A stretch of 20,125 bases of DNA from Methanobacteriaceae archaeon (GTDB lineage: Archaea > Methanobacteriota > Methanobacteria > Methanobacteriales > Methanobacteriaceae), in NCBI GenBank assembly GCA_017883605.1, contig JADGNH010000018.1, positions 1-20,125 of the forward strand. Reading direction: 5' to 3'. The position numbers and the translations under genes are program-made. The notes under the pieces were generated by a model. That model saw only the letters and a list, made by a program, of their open reading frames with translations, was not told the origin of the DNA and did no database searches. Within the stretch, counting starts at the first letter, position 1. The number at the start of each line of letters is the position of its first letter. Below, piece after piece: positions 7,025-15,447 of this stretch.

Positions 7025-7500
7025 GTAGAATAGGTAAAATCTGGAATGCACTGGCCAATCCTAAGAGGATACCCCGTTTGTACTCCCTAATACTGGGAAT
7101 AATCCTTTTAGCAGGGTTCATGATTCCCCTGGCACTTAACGATAATCAATTATATCCCCGACCAACCCCACAACTGCAGATAAGTGAGCAGGATCCTCTT
7201 GCCCCTTATGATCGGGGGGGAATTCCTCTTATAGAGCCAGGAATTGTCAAAGCCCAATATCCTCAGTTTTCAGAGAAGATAGGATTTGTTACCGGTTATT
7301 TATCCCCCATAGCCTGGAGTGTTAGCAATACTACCCTCTATTATGGGACATCCATATACTCATCCCCGGGGGGACTTATTGATGAGATACTTTATTACAC
7401 CCGGGGCTTTGACACAGTTTTAGAATCCAGCATTCTTATGATGGCCTTCGTAATCGCATCCTGGGTGGCACTGAACTTCACCATGAGGAGGGAAGAATAG
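7021..7500 (+). CDS. ehaF: Energy-converting hydrogenase A subunit F (EhaF), MbhE/MrpA-C-terminus-like
   Basis: 159 residues: a basic N-terminus, one helix (about 20-38), an external domain of roughly 95 residues rich in Pro, Tyr and Asn, then a second helix (136-153). Just before the last helix is ILYYTRGFDTVLE (residues 123-135). It closely matches the conserved ILxxYRGFDTLGE element at the end of MrpA and in MbhE-type subunits, which links this protein to the sodium/proton antiporter-like module of energy-converting hydrogenases. The ATG at 7021 overlaps the ehaE stop by 4 bases. The long external domain is specific to Eha, as far as I can tell. Confidence 0.82.
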   Translation: MSRIGKIWNALANPKRIPRLYSLILGIILLAGFMIPLALNDNQLYPRPTPQLQISEQDPLAPYDRGGIPLIEPGIVKAQYPQFSEKIGFVTGYLSPIAWSVSNTTLYYGTSIYSSPGGLIDEILYYTRGFDTVLESSILMMAFVIASWVALNFTMRREE

Positions 7501-8201
7501 TGAGTGCATCGGTGCTGGTTCCCAGTGTTGTATCCCCTGTTGTGGTTTCTCTTTACGTGCCTGCAATATTCACCGGTATAATTGTAGGATTAATAGGTCT
7601 TTTAGCCATATCATATCAAAAAAATGATTTAAGTGCCCTCATATTGACTGACATTGTGGGCATAGGTATGTTAATCCTGGTTGCAGCTGTAGGAACTGAT
7701 TTAGCCGAATCACTGATACTCCCGGGGTTAGTGGTGGAGTTGGCAGAGATCATGGCCATTTCTGAGATCCTTATGAGCCGGGAGATGAGAAAGCAGGGGG
7801 AAAAAATGGGAGAGCCTGGGAAAAAAGTAGATCTAATTCCGCTGCCCATGTCCTTGGATATGGAAATCTTAACCACCGCACCCGCCTTCATGGCCATTAT
7901 ATTAATTGCATATGGGGCTTTCCTCAGCGGATTTACTGGAGGTGCCATTGCCGGGGGAGGAATATTGTTCTATGTAATCTCTAAGAAAATCCGTGGAGTC
8001 CCATCTGGTATGTGGGAAGGTGTAGCCGGAGTTTCAGGTGTTGCTTGGTGCCTCTGGCTAGTAGGATTCATAATATTCTTCGCATTTCCAGATTTATGGC
8101 TGCTGGCATTGTTCCTGGCCGCCTTCGGTATTTTCATAAAAGTAGCATTCAAAGCTGGCCTGGTAGGTGTTATGGGTCGGGAAGAATTTAAGAAGGAGTA
8201 A
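7500..8201 (+). CDS. ehaG: Energy-converting hydrogenase A subunit G (EhaG), polytopic membrane protein
   Basis: 233 residues with about seven predicted helices (17-38, 44-62, 68-90, 124-145, 148-162, 172-195, 200-225) and a cytoplasmic charged loop near residues 93-118. The N-terminal half, with GTDLAESLILPGLVVELAE (65-83), looks like an MrpC/NuoK-type module in which a buried acidic residue sits in a helix. The start is GTG at 7500, supported by GAGGAGG about 8 bases upstream and overlapping the ehaF stop. The name is by gene order. Confidence 0.8.
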   Translation: MSASVLVPSVVSPVVVSLYVPAIFTGIIVGLIGLLAISYQKNDLSALILTDIVGIGMLILVAAVGTDLAESLILPGLVVELAEIMAISEILMSREMRKQGEKMGEPGKKVDLIPLPMSLDMEILTTAPAFMAIILIAYGAFLSGFTGGAIAGGGILFYVISKKIRGVPSGMWEGVAGVSGVAWCLWLVGFIIFFAFPDLWLLALFLAAFGIFIKVAFKAGLVGVMGREEFKKE

Positions 8202-8208
8202 AAAGAAG

Positions 8209-8886
8209 ATGGATATCACTATCTTAGGCCAACAGTTATTGGGTTACATACCTCTCGGTGACATTGTGCTCTACATGGCCCCCCTCAACCTGTTCATGTT
8301 TGTCAGTGCACTGGTTTTCACCACTCTCATTGCCATAAGCAGGACAGAAACCCAGGTTGAAGCAGAATTCGGCACTTTAAAGGATAGGGGTGTTAAGGTT
8401 GATATTAAAGAATTTAAGATCAGACGTTTCCTGGCCATTGTCTGTGGCCTGGCCACGGCCGGTGCCATGATCACGGGAGACCTTTTTGACTTCACCCTCT
8501 TTGTGTGTTTAATTGGTATCGTTAACATCGGAATAGTCTCCGCGGTTAAGCAAATAGATGTGCTGAATGCAGCCTTCCAATACGGTTTGGTGGCCATGAT
8601 AGCCACACTACCCCTATTTGGGGGTGCAGCACTCATTTTGGCATCAACCGGGACAATCAGCCTCCTTGAAATCGCTAATATACCTACTACGGCCATGATG
8701 GCCTTTGGATCCATTCTCCTACTTCTGGGAGTAGCTGGAGAGACCGGAGTAGCACCCTTCTACGCCACCAAAGCAGAGATGTTTCGTACACCTGGTTCCC
8801 CCTTCTTACTGATCATACACTTAAGCTCACTCCTGGTGATTGTTAGACTAATTGAAATACTCCTGATAATCAACAAACCATTTTAG
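8209..8886 (+). CDS. ehaH: Energy-converting hydrogenase A subunit H (EhaH), short antiporter-like (NuoL/M/N family) subunit
   Basis: 225 residues and about six helices (17-44, 72-90, 94-113, 121-148, 160-177, 198-220). The segment GVAPFYATKAEMFRTPGSP (180-198) corresponds to the GLAPFHxWLPDAHxxAPSP element of the proton-antiporter domain in NuoL/M/N and HycC-like proteins. A lysine (Lys114) and acidic residues lie in membrane segments. It is much shorter than a full 14-helix antiporter subunit, as expected for Eha. The ATG at 8209 follows AAGGAG (8193-8198); an in-frame GTG at 8167 would overlap ehaG and lacks a ribosome binding site. A 156-base gap with a tandem repeat follows. Confidence 0.83.
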   Translation: MDITILGQQLLGYIPLGDIVLYMAPLNLFMFVSALVFTTLIAISRTETQVEAEFGTLKDRGVKVDIKEFKIRRFLAIVCGLATAGAMITGDLFDFTLFVCLIGIVNIGIVSAVKQIDVLNAAFQYGLVAMIATLPLFGGAALILASTGTISLLEIANIPTTAMMAFGSILLLLGVAGETGVAPFYATKAEMFRTPGSPFLLIIHLSSLLVIVRLIEILLIINKPF

Positions 8887-8948
8887 AGCGAGATAACTAT
8901 TATAAACAAATGATTGATTGATACTTGAATTAATAGATAAATAAATTC

Positions 8949-9014
8949 ATTAAATGGGAATTAAGTAGATAATAAAATTCAATTAAATGGGAATTAAGTA
9001 GATAATAAAATTCA
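8949..9014. repeat. 33-base tandem repeat (two exact copies) in the ehaH-ehaI gap
   Basis: Exact units at 8949-8981 and 8982-9014, beginning ATTAAATGGGAATTAAG; a truncated third copy starts at 9015. The ehaH-ehaI gap (8887-9042) is the first real break in an otherwise overlapping gene array and is AT-rich without coding potential. Confidence 0.9.
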
Positions 9015-9042
9015 AATTAATGAGAAAATCAGGTGAAAATAA

Positions 9043-9258
9043 ATGGAAAAACTGTATCTAGCAAGTTATTCGATGTTCATAATTTCCTTGGCGTCAATAG
9101 GATACGCCCTGATATTTAACCCAGCTTATTGGATAGTTTACACCATTTCCATTGTATTCATTCCCACATTAATACTCTCCTTTGGCTTGCTGGTCATGGC
9201 CCGGGGTCCTAAGGAAGAAGATGAAGATAAAACCAAGGAACCATTTATTGGATATTAA
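9043..9258 (+). CDS. ehaI: Energy-converting hydrogenase A subunit I (EhaI), two-helix membrane protein
   Basis: 71 residues: two predicted helices (7-25, 28-52) and a strongly charged C-terminal tail (KEEDEDKTKEP) that should face the cytoplasm. The ATG at 9043 follows AGGTGA at 9031-9036. Named from its position between ehaH and ehaJ. There is no recognisable motif; a structural or assembly role in the membrane arm is inferred. Confidence 0.75.
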   Translation: MEKLYLASYSMFIISLASIGYALIFNPAYWIVYTISIVFIPTLILSFGLLVMARGPKEEDEDKTKEPFIGY

Positions 9259-9294
9259 AACTTGAATACACTGTGATACTAATCGGTGATCATA

Positions 9295-10158
9295 TTGAAC
9301 TTAATGGCAAACATTCTTTTAAACGTTCTCATTGCCTTTCTAGTGGGAAGTATCCTTTTTGGATTGCAGAGAAAGATAATGGCCAGGATACAAATGAGAC
9401 CAGGCCCTCCCATCATCCAGCATCTACTTCACACCCTCAAATTTTTTATCAAAGAATCATCATTTCCCAAAACAGCGGCAATGCCATTTTATATTGCCAT
9501 AACCGCCATGCTTTGTGTTATATGGGTAGCAGCAGTTATAGTTGGCCCGGTTACGGGAGGATCCTTACTCCTGATCTTTGCCATCTATGCTCTCCATAAA
9601 ATAGTTGAACATAATGCAGGGTCTTCCTCAGGTTCTCCATATGGTAAGCTAAGCTGTGTGCGGGCTGTTTTCTCAGCAGCAGCAGAGGTGCCTCTCTTTG
9701 CAGTACTGATCATCATCTATCTCAAGAGTGGTACCATGGTTATAAGTAACATCATCAGTTATCAGACCATCCACGGGCCGCTATTATACAGCATACCACT
9801 GGCGGCTGCCATGTTCTTCGTGTTGATACTATCCAAAGCCCCATATTCACCCTTCGCCATAACCAAAGGAAAAGATATTGTATCAGGATATGAAACTGAA
9901 CACTTTGGACTGCTCAGAGGTTACCTGATGATATCTGAATCCATAGCATGGTACATGCTCCTATGGGTGTTCCTCACAGTATTCGTCGGTGGATTAAGCC
10001 CTCTATGGTACTTGGCGGGTATGATTGTTTTAACCACCATAACCGCATTTATAAATGCTACCACACCAATTTTAAACCCCAACCATTCCATAATGATGCA
10101 GGTCAGCTTTGCTGTAATCGGGATTGTAGGTTCAATAGTGCTTCTATTATATATTTAA
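9295..10158 (+). CDS. ehaJ: Energy-converting hydrogenase A subunit J (EhaJ), NuoH/HycD-like membrane anchor
   Basis: 287 residues, about eight helices. This is the membrane subunit that docks the hydrogenase small and large subunits in complex I-related enzymes. Family signatures are visible: RKIMARIQMRPGPP (26-39), matching NuoH's GRIQxRxGP; AEVPLF with Glu131; and KGKDIVSGYETEHFG (191-205), matching the GYxTEYxG loop of NuoH. The TTG at 9295 is chosen because GGTGATC (9285-9291) has ideal spacing to it; the ATG at 9304 is a possible alternative with poorer spacing, and the GTG at 9286 lies inside the binding site. The NuoH/HycD assignment is strong. Confidence 0.88.
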   Translation: MNLMANILLNVLIAFLVGSILFGLQRKIMARIQMRPGPPIIQHLLHTLKFFIKESSFPKTAAMPFYIAITAMLCVIWVAAVIVGPVTGGSLLLIFAIYALHKIVEHNAGSSSGSPYGKLSCVRAVFSAAAEVPLFAVLIIIYLKSGTMVISNIISYQTIHGPLLYSIPLAAAMFFVLILSKAPYSPFAITKGKDIVSGYETEHFGLLRGYLMISESIAWYMLLWVFLTVFVGGLSPLWYLAGMIVLTTITAFINATTPILNPNHSIMMQVSFAVIGIVGSIVLLLYI

Positions 10159-10172
10159 AGGAGAATCAAAAA

Positions 10173-10433
10173 ATGGAAGAACAAGAAAAAGACACATTAT
10201 TCCTCATGGGCCTGGCAGCCTTTGGAGCATTGTTAGCCAGTTCATTAGCAGCTTACCTGCAGTGGATAGTGGTTTTACCCCTTTCAATATCCGTATTTCT
10301 GGTCATGATTCTCACTTTACTGCTCTACAAGAAGGGGGCCATACACTTTTCTGAGAACTTAGAGAAATGGGTCATGATCATTACCCTTATCTCCTTCATA
10401 GCTGCGTTTATATATCTTTACCGCCCCATTTGA
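10173..10433 (+). CDS. ehaK: Energy-converting hydrogenase A subunit K (EhaK), small membrane protein
   Basis: 86 residues: a short acidic N-terminus (MEEQEKD), then three predicted helices (about 9-30, 33-51, 65-83) with a lysine-containing loop. The ATG at 10173 is set by AAAGGAG at 10157-10163; a longer in-frame reading from 9948 only shadows ehaJ. Named by gene order. No motif suggests a catalytic role. Confidence 0.77.
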   Translation: MEEQEKDTLFLMGLAAFGALLASSLAAYLQWIVVLPLSISVFLVMILTLLLYKKGAIHFSENLEKWVMIITLISFIAAFIYLYRPI

Positions 10434-10444
10434 GGTGAAATTTA

Positions 10445-10768
10445 ATGAGTGAAACGATTTATCTCCTTTACATACTTTCATTTGTCCTGGGATCCATAGT
10501 TGGACTGGTGCTTAGTTACCGGAAGTATAAGGCACCATTTACCATAGAGAAAATAGATTTGCTGGCATTGGCCTTGTCCATAATTGGATGGTCTTTAGCA
10601 TTGAATAGCTCTTTAATCACCTTTATACCATACTACATAACAATTACCATTGGTTTGTTCTTCTTGGCCTTGGTTTTAGGTATGAGGCCGGGTTATGGGA
10701 CAAAAGAAACTTTCATAGGAATAATTATAGCTTTAATAATATGGATAATAAGGACGGTGGTTCTTTGA
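10445..10768 (+). CDS. ehaL: Energy-converting hydrogenase A subunit L (EhaL), small membrane protein
   Basis: 107 residues, four predicted helices (5-24, 38-56, 60-80, 89-106), with basic loops SYRKYK and RPGYGTKE probably on the cytoplasmic side. The ATG at 10445 has GAGGTGA (10431-10437) ahead of it, overlapping the ehaK stop. Named by gene order; it is the last membrane subunit before the soluble ehaM-ehaR block. Confidence 0.77.
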   Translation: MSETIYLLYILSFVLGSIVGLVLSYRKYKAPFTIEKIDLLALALSIIGWSLALNSSLITFIPYYITITIGLFFLALVLGMRPGYGTKETFIGIIIALIIWIIRTVVL

Positions 10769-11178
10769 AGGATGAAGACATGATCAGTAGCAGTAAGAAT
10801 GATGAAGAACTCTTCCACATTATGAAAACCCGCATCATAGAAAGCTACCGCTGGCAAGAGGATATATTAAAACCTGTCTCTAAGGAGTTGGACATCACAG
10901 AGGAAGAATTAAAGGAGATTCTCATTAAAAGGTTAGATATGTCCAGTTTAGAAGCAATACACCCCAGATTTGAATCATCCAAACACTTCTGCATAAAGGA
11001 GAGGATACATGCTGATCTGAGGCTATGCTGGCTTTCAGACATAATGAACCTATTATCCAAAGAAGAGACAGAAAAAATTAAGAATAAACTGGCTAAAGAA
11101 ATACTTAAATATGATAAATCTTATGAAGATGCCATAGAAGATGGTAGGAGAGAACTCTTAGAATTTTTGAAGAGGTAA
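10765..11178 (+). CDS. ehaM: Energy-converting hydrogenase A subunit M (EhaM), soluble helical protein
   Basis: About 137 residues, hydrophilic and predicted mostly helical, without membrane segments. Visible features are a conserved-looking TRIIESYRWQED region, ELDITEEELKEILIKRL, and two cysteines (HFCIKER and LRLCWL) not arranged as a cluster motif. It matches the DUF1959-type soluble subunit found at this place in eha operons, as I recall the family. Three starts are possible: ATG 10741 (overlaps ehaL by 28 bases, no ribosome binding site), TTG 10765 (GGTGG at 10756-10760 and a TTGA overlap with the ehaL stop) and ATG 10780. The TTG is preferred with modest confidence. Function unknown. 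Confidence 0.75.
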   Translation: MKDEDMISSSKNDEELFHIMKTRIIESYRWQEDILKPVSKELDITEEELKEILIKRLDMSSLEAIHPRFESSKHFCIKERIHADLRLCWLSDIMNLLSKEETEKIKNKLAKEILKYDKSYEDAIEDGRRELLEFLKR

Positions 11179-11182
11179 AGAA

Positions 11183-11628
11183 ATGCTGGATTCGCTTAAA
11201 GACATTATAAGAAAAAGTTCAATTCATGTTTGCCTGATTAACACCGGCGGATGCAACGGCTGTGACATAGAAGTAGTGGCGTTGCTATCTCCCAGATACG
11301 ATCTGGAACAGTACGGGATTTATGTGCACAACAACCCCCGTGAGGCAGATGTTATACTGGTTACCGGTGCCGTTACTGAGCAGTGGAGAGAAAAATTGCA
11401 GAGAATCTATGCCAAAGCCCCCGAACCAAAAATCGTGGTAGCTATAGGAAACTGTCCCCTATCTGGAGATGTTTTCAACCAGGAAGGTTCCAGTGTCTAT
11501 GCCCCGGTATCTGACTTTATACCGGTAGATGCTGAGATTTCAGGATGTCCCCCACGACCTTCAGAGATTTTAGCAGCCATCTTAGGAGTGGGGCCAGATG
11601 CCATAGCAGCCAAAGGGAGGCAAAAACA

Positions 11629-11632
<4 letters not shown>
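11183..11632 (+). CDS. ehaN: Energy-converting hydrogenase A small subunit (EhaN)
   Basis: A 149-residue [NiFe] hydrogenase small subunit of the group 4 type (NuoB/HycG-like), which carries the proximal [4Fe-4S] cluster passing electrons out of the NiFe site. Its four ligands are visible: Cys24 and Cys27 in GGCNGCDIEV, Cys91 in AIGNCPLSG and Cys122 in GCPPRP. It lacks the signal peptide and the extra cluster domains of uptake hydrogenase small subunits, as expected for a cytoplasm-facing, membrane-bound enzyme. The ATG at 11183 follows AGAGGTAAAG. The stop overlaps the ehaO start (ATGA), consistent with coupled synthesis of the two subunits. Confidence 0.95.
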
Positions 11633-12762
<1,130 letters not shown>

Positions 12763-12771
12763 GGTTAAAAT

Positions 12772-12844
12772 TTCATAAAATCAGGTTAAGTTTCAGAAAA
12801 ATATAAGATGAATTCATAAAATCAGGTTAAGTTTCAGAAAAATA
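12772..12844. repeat. 32-base direct repeat (two exact copies, period 41) in the ehaO-ehaP gap
   Basis: Exact copies at 12772-12803 and 12813-12844, containing AATCAGGTTAAGTTTCAG, are separated by 9 unrelated bases. A shorter echo (AGGTTAA) occurs at 12761-12767, over the ehaO stop. The second copy ends 22 bases before the ehaP start, and the ehaP ribosome binding site (GGTGAGG) lies just beyond it. Confidence 0.88.
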
Positions 12845-12866
12845 ATAAAGGTGAGGATTTCTCAAA

Positions 12867-13898
12867 ATGTCTTCAGTAATATGGTATTTATACGAATTTG
12901 CAAGAAAGTCATGGGCTGAAAATTTCGCAGCTGCCAAAACAGATTCCGAAATCATGGAAACCCCATCTCGTTTCAGAGATTTCCCCCAGGTAAGAAAAGA
13001 ATATTGTATAGCCTGCGGGGCATGTACAGCAGCCTGTCCTGCACCTATGGCCATAAAATTGGTGAGGAGTGAAGATAGTGCCCATGAGGAGGGTATCACT
13101 TATCCCATTATAAATACCCGAGGCTGCATAAGGTGCGGGTTCTGTGCAGAGGTATGCCCCACCGATCCAAAAACCTTACTCTGTGGTGAGAACCATCTTA
13201 TCCGGGAAGAATTCACCATTTTACCCGTGGATAAGATGTTTGTAATCGATGATTATCTGTGCATAAAATGTAAAAAGTGTATGAAATCCTGTAAAGTAGG
13301 AGATGCCATATCTGAAATTGATAATAAGATGGTTATAGATCAGTCCAAATGTATTTCCTGTGGAGAATGTCTCAAAACATGTCCAGTTAAAGGGGCAATA
13401 AAGGGAATATTCATCTCCAATGTGGAAGAGCAGAAAGAAATTATAAATATGGTGGTAAATACTCTTGAAGCCCGGATAGAATCAGAAAAGGACAAAATAA
13501 AGAAATTAGAACCTGAAGAGATCTTTAAGATAGACTTCCCCATTGATGAGCTGGTGGAGAAGTCCAGAGAAATAATTAAAAATGATGAGTTGATAAAGGA
13601 CACCCTGGAGAAGATAACCGACCGGCTTAAGATGAACATCATTACCTGGGATGATGAAAAATGTAAAAACTGCCGTTTATGTGTTAAAGAGTGTCCTTCC
13701 GGCGCCATCACTTATGATGAAGAGAAGGGTGTTCAAAGAAATCCTAAAAAATGTCTTAAATGCAGTATATGCTATCAAACCTGTCCCTTTGGTGTGGCAG
13801 GATTTTATGTGGCAAGATTCCTTTTGTCTGAAACATCCATGGACGATGGAGTGATTCACATTACCTTAAAGGCAGCGCAGTTACCCATAAGGAGTTGA
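12867..13898 (+). CDS. ehaP: Energy-converting hydrogenase A polyferredoxin with six [4Fe-4S] clusters (EhaP)
   Basis: A 343-residue soluble electron carrier subunit. The N-terminus SSVIWYLYEFARKSW resembles the leader of ferredoxin subunits in energy-converting hydrogenases. Six CxxCxxCxxxC motifs begin at residues 47, 87, 132, 162, 266 and 296; the third (CIKCKKCMKSCK) lacks the usual following proline. A cysteine-free, charged helical segment (about 183-258) separates clusters 1-4 from 5-6. Six clusters match the count reported for the shorter polyferredoxin of the M. thermautotrophicus eha operon. It should relay electrons from EhaN towards ferredoxin or a formylmethanofuran dehydrogenase partner. 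The ATG at 12867 is preceded by GGTGAGG. Confidence 0.92.
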   Translation: MSSVIWYLYEFARKSWAENFAAAKTDSEIMETPSRFRDFPQVRKEYCIACGACTAACPAPMAIKLVRSEDSAHEEGITYPIINTRGCIRCGFCAEVCPTDPKTLLCGENHLIREEFTILPVDKMFVIDDYLCIKCKKCMKSCKVGDAISEIDNKMVIDQSKCISCGECLKTCPVKGAIKGIFISNVEEQKEIINMVVNTLEARIESEKDKIKKLEPEEIFKIDFPIDELVEKSREIIKNDELIKDTLEKITDRLKMNIITWDDEKCKNCRLCVKECPSGAITYDEEKGVQRNPKKCLKCSICYQTCPFGVAGFYVARFLLSETSMDDGVIHITLKAAQLPIRS

Positions 13899-15262
13899 TT
13901 AAAATTTCAGAAACCAAGAGCACCAAAAAATCTCACCGGCCTATCAGAGAAGTGGAAGTTGAATACGAGGTGGATCACAGCAAGTGTGAGAGCTGCCCTG
14001 ACCGACCCTGCCTCCGATCATGCCCGGTAGACGCTCTGCACCAGATACCTCCAGATAATCAGATTGAAATAGATGATAAATGTGTGGGGTGCGTTTTATG
14101 CAGGGAAGCATGTCCTTACGATGCTATAAAAATGAAAACAACACTCTCAGAGCCTATAAGAGAGAACATACCTACTATAAACCCTAAACTCTGCAGGCAA
14201 TGCGGGGCATGTGTCCAGGCCTGTAAAACCGGGTCCATCCATCTTATGTCCTCCGGTACTGAGGAGGCCCACAGTGAAATTGATGAGGATAAATGTGTTC
14301 GATGCGGTTACTGTGCCAGAGTGTGTCCAACTGAAGCCATAAAATATGGTGAGATACTGCCCAGATCGGTAGTGGGTGGAAAAGCGGTGGTAGTGGACCA
14401 GAACCAATGCATCGGGTGCATGACCTGTACCCGGGTTTGCCCTTCCAAGGGAGCCATAAATGTGGGCAAATTGAGTAAATTACCTTTCATAGACCCTTCT
14501 TACTGTGCAAGATGCGAGGAATGTATGAATGTGTGTCCCTCCGCTTCGATAAAATACTCCTCACGGAAAAGAGCTTATGAAAGATTTAATAAGATAAAAA
14601 CCATGGAACTGGTATCAGAAATCTTGGAAAAGGATACAAATAAGCTTTCAAACGATGCTGGGCGGATAAATTCAATTTTTAACAAAATATCCCGGACAGT
14701 GAGTTTCCGTCACCAGGAAGCTGAGTTTGAAGAAGATGTTACAGACTTTTTAAAGGATGAACTGAAAGATATAGTTGATAGAAGTCTGGAAATAGACGAT
14801 ATTGGAGAAATAATAGAAGAAACAAACCCTAAAAGGGAAATTAATGTCATCGATGAGAACTGTGTCGGCTGTGGGGCCTGTGTTGAAGAATGTCCGGTGA
14901 ACTCTATAGAACTGGAAATGCCCTCTCCCATCCACATCGATAAAGAATGCGTTTACTGTGGCAAATGCATTGAAACATGTCCTTTTGATTCTATAAATAT
15001 CCTTGAAGAATTCTTTTATACCAAAGAAGGTAGAATATTCTTTACCAGAAGAAAAATCACTGGGCCCAGAAGTGGAAAAGTGGTTTTGGATGATTTGATC
15101 TGCCAGGCCTGCGGTGTATGTGTGAATAAGTGTCCTACAGATGCCATGACCCTTGAGAATGATAAAATAATAATTGACAGTGAAAAATGTATCCTCTGTG
15201 GCAAATGTGAATCCATATGCCCGGTTCATGCTGTCAACTTGAAAATAGAAGAGCAGAGTTAG
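13895..15262 (+). CDS. ehaQ: Energy-converting hydrogenase A polyferredoxin with ten [4Fe-4S] clusters (EhaQ)
   Basis: About 455 residues carrying ten cluster motifs, starting at cysteines 31, 63, 100, 124+10 (=134), 172, 204, 323, 352, 403 and 432. The first is expanded (CESCPDRPCLRSCP, CxxCx4CxxxC). A cysteine-free helical insert (about 222-318) divides clusters 1-6 from 7-10, the same plan as EhaP. Ten clusters match the larger polyferredoxin of the known eha operon. The start is unclear: TTG at 13895 overlaps the ehaP TGA (TTGA) but touches the ribosome binding site AAGGAG (13889-13894) with no spacing, whereas an in-frame ATT at 13904 has ideal spacing. No in-frame ATG lies before residue 80. 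Confidence 0.92.
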   Translation: MIKISETKSTKKSHRPIREVEVEYEVDHSKCESCPDRPCLRSCPVDALHQIPPDNQIEIDDKCVGCVLCREACPYDAIKMKTTLSEPIRENIPTINPKLCRQCGACVQACKTGSIHLMSSGTEEAHSEIDEDKCVRCGYCARVCPTEAIKYGEILPRSVVGGKAVVVDQNQCIGCMTCTRVCPSKGAINVGKLSKLPFIDPSYCARCEECMNVCPSASIKYSSRKRAYERFNKIKTMELVSEILEKDTNKLSNDAGRINSIFNKISRTVSFRHQEAEFEEDVTDFLKDELKDIVDRSLEIDDIGEIIEETNPKREINVIDENCVGCGACVEECPVNSIELEMPSPIHIDKECVYCGKCIETCPFDSINILEEFFYTKEGRIFFTRRKITGPRSGKVVLDDLICQACGVCVNKCPTDAMTLENDKIIIDSEKCILCGKCESICPVHAVNLKIEEQS

Positions 15263-15336
15263 ATCAGGGCATGCTAAAAATTCAAGATTAATTCGGGTTC
15301 AGATTATACATGTATTGAGATTTCAAGTTTAGTTTA

Positions 15337-15413
15337 ATTCAGTTTCAAGGTTTAATTCAGTTTCAAGATTAGGTTAAAGATTATTCAGTTTCAAGATTTA
15401 ATTCAGTTTCAAG
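15337..15413. repeat. Four copies of ATTCAGTTTCAAG in the ehaQ-ehaR gap
   Basis: The 13-base word ATTCAGTTTCAAG occurs at 15337-15349, 15355-15367, 15383-15395 and 15401-15413, with spacings of 18, 28 and 18 bases. Partial versions (ATTTCAAG, ATTCAAG) occur just upstream. They fill the middle of the 185-base gap 15263-15447, which holds no gene and ends in the strong AAGGAGG ribosome binding site of ehaR. Confidence 0.88.
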
Positions 15414-15447
15414 ATTTATCAGGAAATTTATTTAAGGAGGATAAAAT

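Noticed and set aside
8271..8714. 147-codon minus-strand open frame
   Set aside because: It lies wholly opposite ehaH, shows no family motif, and its residues reflect the complement of membrane-helix codons.
8887..9042. Possible missing small gene in the ehaH-ehaI gap
   Set aside because: No frame with a ribosome binding site and plausible protein; the sequence is a tandem repeat, and the ehaA-R series is already complete without it.
9273..9599. 108-codon plus-strand open frame
   Set aside because: Out-of-frame shadow of ehaJ, low-complexity and without family resemblance.
13340..13711. 123-codon minus-strand open frame
   Set aside because: Antisense to ehaP; serine- and phenylalanine-rich reading typical of the complement of acidic/lysine codons.
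14750..15229. 159-codon minus-strand open frame
   Set aside because: It is antisense to ehaQ, whose ferredoxin motifs are unambiguous; its composition is a mirror of the cysteine codons and it has no ribosome binding site.
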